From positions 62,001 through 126,000 of the forward strand of contig WGMW01000033.1 in NCBI GenBank assembly GCA_016124845.1: a stretch of DNA of 64,000 nucleotides, in the 5' to 3' direction. A model generated the notes under the pieces. That model had not been told where the DNA came from. It saw nothing but the letters and a program-made list of their open reading frames with translations, and made no database searches. This document shows, one piece after another, positions 61,535 to 64,000 of this stretch; position 1 is the first letter of the stretch, and the number at the start of each line of letters is the position of its first letter. A program made the position numbers and the translations under genes. The DNA comes from Flavobacteriales bacterium. Lineage in GTDB: Bacteria; Bacteroidota; Bacteroidia; UBA10329.

Positions 61535-64000
61535 ATGACAACCCTACAATCTGATTCCCGGCTAAAAGATCGCTTGTTCAGGTCATTCTTGTTCTTGGCT
61601 TTATCCGTGGGGATAATTCAAACCTCGTTTGCTCAGTCTCCAACCTGCGACATAGCTGCCATTAATGCAGCTTTTACGGGTGCAGGTTACGTGCCATTGG
61701 CAGTGCAGAACCAGCCATGCAGTATGTATTTCGTCAATCCCACCAGCCAGTCTGCAGCACAGGCGCAGTCAGCAGCAGCCACATTGGGAGCGAATCTGGT
61801 GTTTATGAATGATGCGGCTGAGAATTCGAATGTGTCGGCTGCCCTGAATGCCAGCCCATACTCTGGTCAGACCATCTGGATTGGTGTTCAACGAACGGGC
61901 ACCGGGGCCAGTACATTCTATGCCAGCGATGGTACCACAGGACCGTTTACCCCAAGCAACGGAAACCCCAATATTTATCAGAATTGGGCAAGTGGTGAGC
62001 CAAACAACAATGGTTACGGAGACACCGACTGGCTCGGTAACTGCGATTGGGACTGTCAGAATGGGGAACAGTGTGTCCAGATTTATCCAGACGGCCAATG
62101 GAATGACCTTGGCTGCAATGAGAGCAGCATCTCGGTCATTGAGGTCAACTTATGCCCAGAGATAACAATAGATGTATCTGCCAACAACTTTTGCGTTGGA
62201 AACTCATCTACACTTACGGCAAGCACGCTTCTTGGCTCGCAGCCGTATCAGTATATGTGGTCAACCAATCAGGCAACTGCGGCCATTACGGTCTCTCCAA
62301 CCACCACCACCACATATACCGTTGGAGTTGCAGACAGATATCAATGCTCAGCCGCAGATTCTGTAGAGATAACGGTGCTACAAGGACCCGATGCCACATT
62401 TACCATGGATGCTTCCGCCTGTATCGGTGAGCCGGTAACGATCACTTACTCAGGTAACGCATCTGCAGGTGCAACATACACTTGGGATTTTGGAACGGGC
62501 GTGATTGTAAGTGGAAGCGGACAGGGGCCTTATCAGGTTGCTTGGCCAGCTTCTGGAAGCCAAACGGTCACATTGGCGGTTACAGAAAATGGCTGTACAT
62601 CTCCAACGGAATCTCAATCAATTACCATTTCACCTTTGCCTACGGCAGATTTCACGTTTACAACCGTCTGCGAGGGAAGTGCCACCGATATGACCAATAC
62701 ATCCACCGGAAACGGTGCGGTTATACTTGGTAGTGCCTGGGTGGTGGAAGGCGATACCATCATTTCAACCGACCTTAGCTACACATTCCCGGCTGCAGGT
62801 ACCTATCCGGTCACGCTGGGTGTTCTCACCTTGGACAGTTGTTACGCTACCGTTACTCAGCAGGTCACGGTCAATCCTGGCCCAACCGCCACTCTGACCA
62901 TTACCGATGCCACTTGCTTTGGAGATTGCGATGGCGAGGCAGAAGCAGTTATTCAGGGAGGAGCAGCACCGGTAACGGTTCTTTGGAGCAATGGAGCAAA
63001 TGGAACGATCATACAAGGTCAATGTGCCGGGCCGGTAAATGGAACCGTTTCGGATGCCAACGGATGCTCGTTTGACGTACAGGGAACAATCGGTGAGCCG
63101 GATGAACTGGTGGTTGCGGTGAATGTGACAGAGACCACCTGCCCAGGATTGAGTACCGGAACCGCTTCGGAGGTCATCTCAGGGGGTACCGCTCCTTACA
63201 CATTGGATTGGGGTGGAGCAGACCCGAACGCGCTGGCAGCTGGAAGCTATACGCTTAGCGTAACCGATGCAAACGGCTGTATGGCCAGCGAACAATTTGA
63301 CATTGTGGATGGTGCTGGATTGATTTTGACCTTTACGGTTACCGACAACATTTGCTTCGGTGGTTCTGATGGTCAGGTGGTATTGACAGCCTCCAATGGC
63401 GTAGCACCTTATGATATTGTTTGGACGGATGCATTCTTCAATCCATTGCAGTCGGATCTTCAAACTCAGGGAACTTCTACCTTGAGCGGTCTAAGTGCGG
63501 GGACATATAATGTGGGAGTTCAAGATGCTACCGGATGTCAGAATGCTGCCAGTGTCTCGGTAACACAGCCAGCTCAGGATCTGGTGATGACGTTAACGCC
63601 AACCGACCTGACCTGCTATGAAAGTGGCGATGGTCAGATCGTGGCAAGTCAAGGAGGGCTTTCCCCGTTTCAGTTTGCACTTTCTGATGTGAATGGCAAT
63701 CCGCTGGAAGCAGCTTCCGACCCAACCTCATACACGTTTCAAGGATTGGATGTCGGTATCTACTTTGTAGATATTACGGATGCAAACGGATGTAGTACAA
63801 CAGACGCGGTAGAACTTACCCAGCCAGATGAGCTGACAGCCGAATCGACCGTGTCGCCCATTTCATGCTACTTGGGTTCTGATGGAGCCGTAAGCATTAC
63901 GGCCATTAACGGTGGAACAACTCCATATCAGCCTGTATCGTGGGATGATCCAAATTCGCAGACCGGAAGCACGGCTACGGGTCTGAGCCAAGGAACCTAC
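61535..64000 (+). CDS. Large secreted C-type lectin / PKD / SprB-repeat protein (partial)
   Basis: An open frame from ATG 61535 to the window end (822 codons); the 3' end is outside. Signal peptide 'SFLFLALSVGIIQTSFAQ' (~18-34). A C-type-lectin-like domain (~35-205) shows 'QNWASGEPNNNGYGDTDW', 'EQCVQIYPDGQWND' and closing Cys. Ig/PKD-like domains follow (~210-450). From ~450 on there are at least five SprB-type repeats of the form 'TCFGDCDGEAEAVIQGG.APVTVLWSNG' (also 'ICFGGSDGQ', 'TCYESGDGQ', 'SCYLGSDGA'). SprB is the gliding adhesin of Flavobacterium; this looks like a related surface adhesin exported by T9SS. Confidence 0.9.
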   Translation, partial: MTTLQSDSRLKDRLFRSFLFLALSVGIIQTSFAQSPTCDIAAINAAFTGAGYVPLAVQNQPCSMYFVNPTSQSAAQAQSAAATLGANLVFMNDAAENSNVSAALNASPYSGQTIWIGVQRTGTGASTFYASDGTTGPFTPSNGNPNIYQNWASGEPNNNGYGDTDWLGNCDWDCQNGEQCVQIYPDGQWNDLGCNESSISVIEVNLCPEITIDVSANNFCVGNSSTLTASTLLGSQPYQYMWSTNQATAAITVSPTTTTTYTVGVADRYQCSAADSVEITVLQGPDATFTMDASACIGEPVTITYSGNASAGATYTWDFGTGVIVSGSGQGPYQVAWPASGSQTVTLAVTENGCTSPTESQSITISPLPTADFTFTTVCEGSATDMTNTSTGNGAVILGSAWVVEGDTIISTDLSYTFPAAGTYPVTLGVLTLDSCYATVTQQVTVNPGPTATLTITDATCFGDCDGEAEAVIQGGAAPVTVLWSNGANGTIIQGQCAGPVNGTVSDANGCSFDVQGTIGEPDELVVAVNVTETTCPGLSTGTASEVISGGTAPYTLDWGGADPNALAAGSYTLSVTDANGCMASEQFDIVDGAGLILTFTVTDNICFGGSDGQVVLTASNGVAPYDIVWTDAFFNPLQSDLQTQGTSTLSGLSAGTYNVGVQDATGCQNAASVSVTQPAQDLVMTLTPTDLTCYESGDGQIVASQGGLSPFQFALSDVNGNPLEAASDPTSYTFQGLDVGIYFVDITDANGCSTTDAVELTQPDELTAESTVSPISCYLGSDGAVSITAINGGTTPYQPVSWDDPNSQTGSTATGLSQGTY

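Overview
The window is a chromosomal segment of a Bacteroidota bacterium, most likely in or near the Flavobacteriales (moderate GC, judged by eye). The evidence is type IX secretion (T9SS) sorting domains on several secreted proteins (type A 'YPNP' tails and the type B gliding-motility tail), a GldA-type ABC ATPase, SprB-like repeats, a BtuB/BtuG-type vitamin B12 pair, TTTG / TAnnTTTG promoters, and many short hypothetical lipoproteins. No rRNA operon, CRISPR array or insertion sequence is visible. There is one tRNA, initiator tRNA-fMet.

Layout. 1-1.9 kb: end of an RND pump gene and an overlapping TolC-like gene whose signal-peptide region carries a palindromic repeat. 2.0-2.6 kb: DUF433/DUF5615 toxin-antitoxin-like pair. 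2.67-5.8 kb: cobalamin riboswitch, TonB-dependent receptor and BtuG-like lipoprotein. 6.0-9.1 kb: histidine kinase with a globin-like N-terminus, a receiver protein and a receiver-SpoIIE phosphatase. 9.1-9.4 kb: 42-bp minisatellite, then a helical protein with a phage-like C-terminal domain. 10.7-13.8 kb: secreted C10 cysteine protease and a translationally coupled lipoprotein. 13.9-22.3 kb: housekeeping genes on the minus strand (TrmH, arginase family, HU, Fmt, MATE, RlmI-like methylase, 3-methyladenine glycosylase, RecQ). 22.3-24.06 kb: a HipB-HipS-HipT module inserted at the 5' end of recQ, flanked by an 83-bp direct repeat made of the recQ start. 24-28.8 kb: ABM-like protein and SAM hydrolase (minus), then PhoH, PurC, DUF721, a YwqK-repeat protein and a truncated RhuM (plus). 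29.2-36.6 kb: two tandem paralogous PKD-repeat adhesin-like proteins. 36.7-48.8 kb: metallo-hydrolase, Mpl-like ligase, a T9SS protein, membrane proteins, a thioredoxin-fold protein, thioesterase, small lipoproteins, acyl-CoA dehydrogenase and a VTT-type membrane protein. 48.8-54.4 kb: GH31 glycosidase, two tandem PPK2 kinases and a DUF3857-like secreted protein. 54.5-60.6 kb: divergent PAP2, RsgA, GldA, MetK, Der and Era. 60.7 kb to the end: tRNA-fMet, a small beta-barrel-like protein, and the start of a large C-type-lectin/PKD/SprB-repeat protein cut by the window edge.

How the parts work together. Vitamin B12 uptake is probably switched by the riboswitch. The 6-9 kb genes look like one phosphorelay ending in a PP2C-type phosphatase, a typical partner-switching output. 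The most notable locus is hipBST. Its gene order, a Ser-x-Ser motif in HipT, and three operator-like palindromes spaced exactly 40 bp apart (inverted repeats with an 8-nt spacer, as in the classical hip operator) mark it as a complete tripartite kinase toxin-antitoxin unit. The duplicated recQ start suggests it arrived as a mobile unit that rebuilt recQ and placed recQ under its own promoter.
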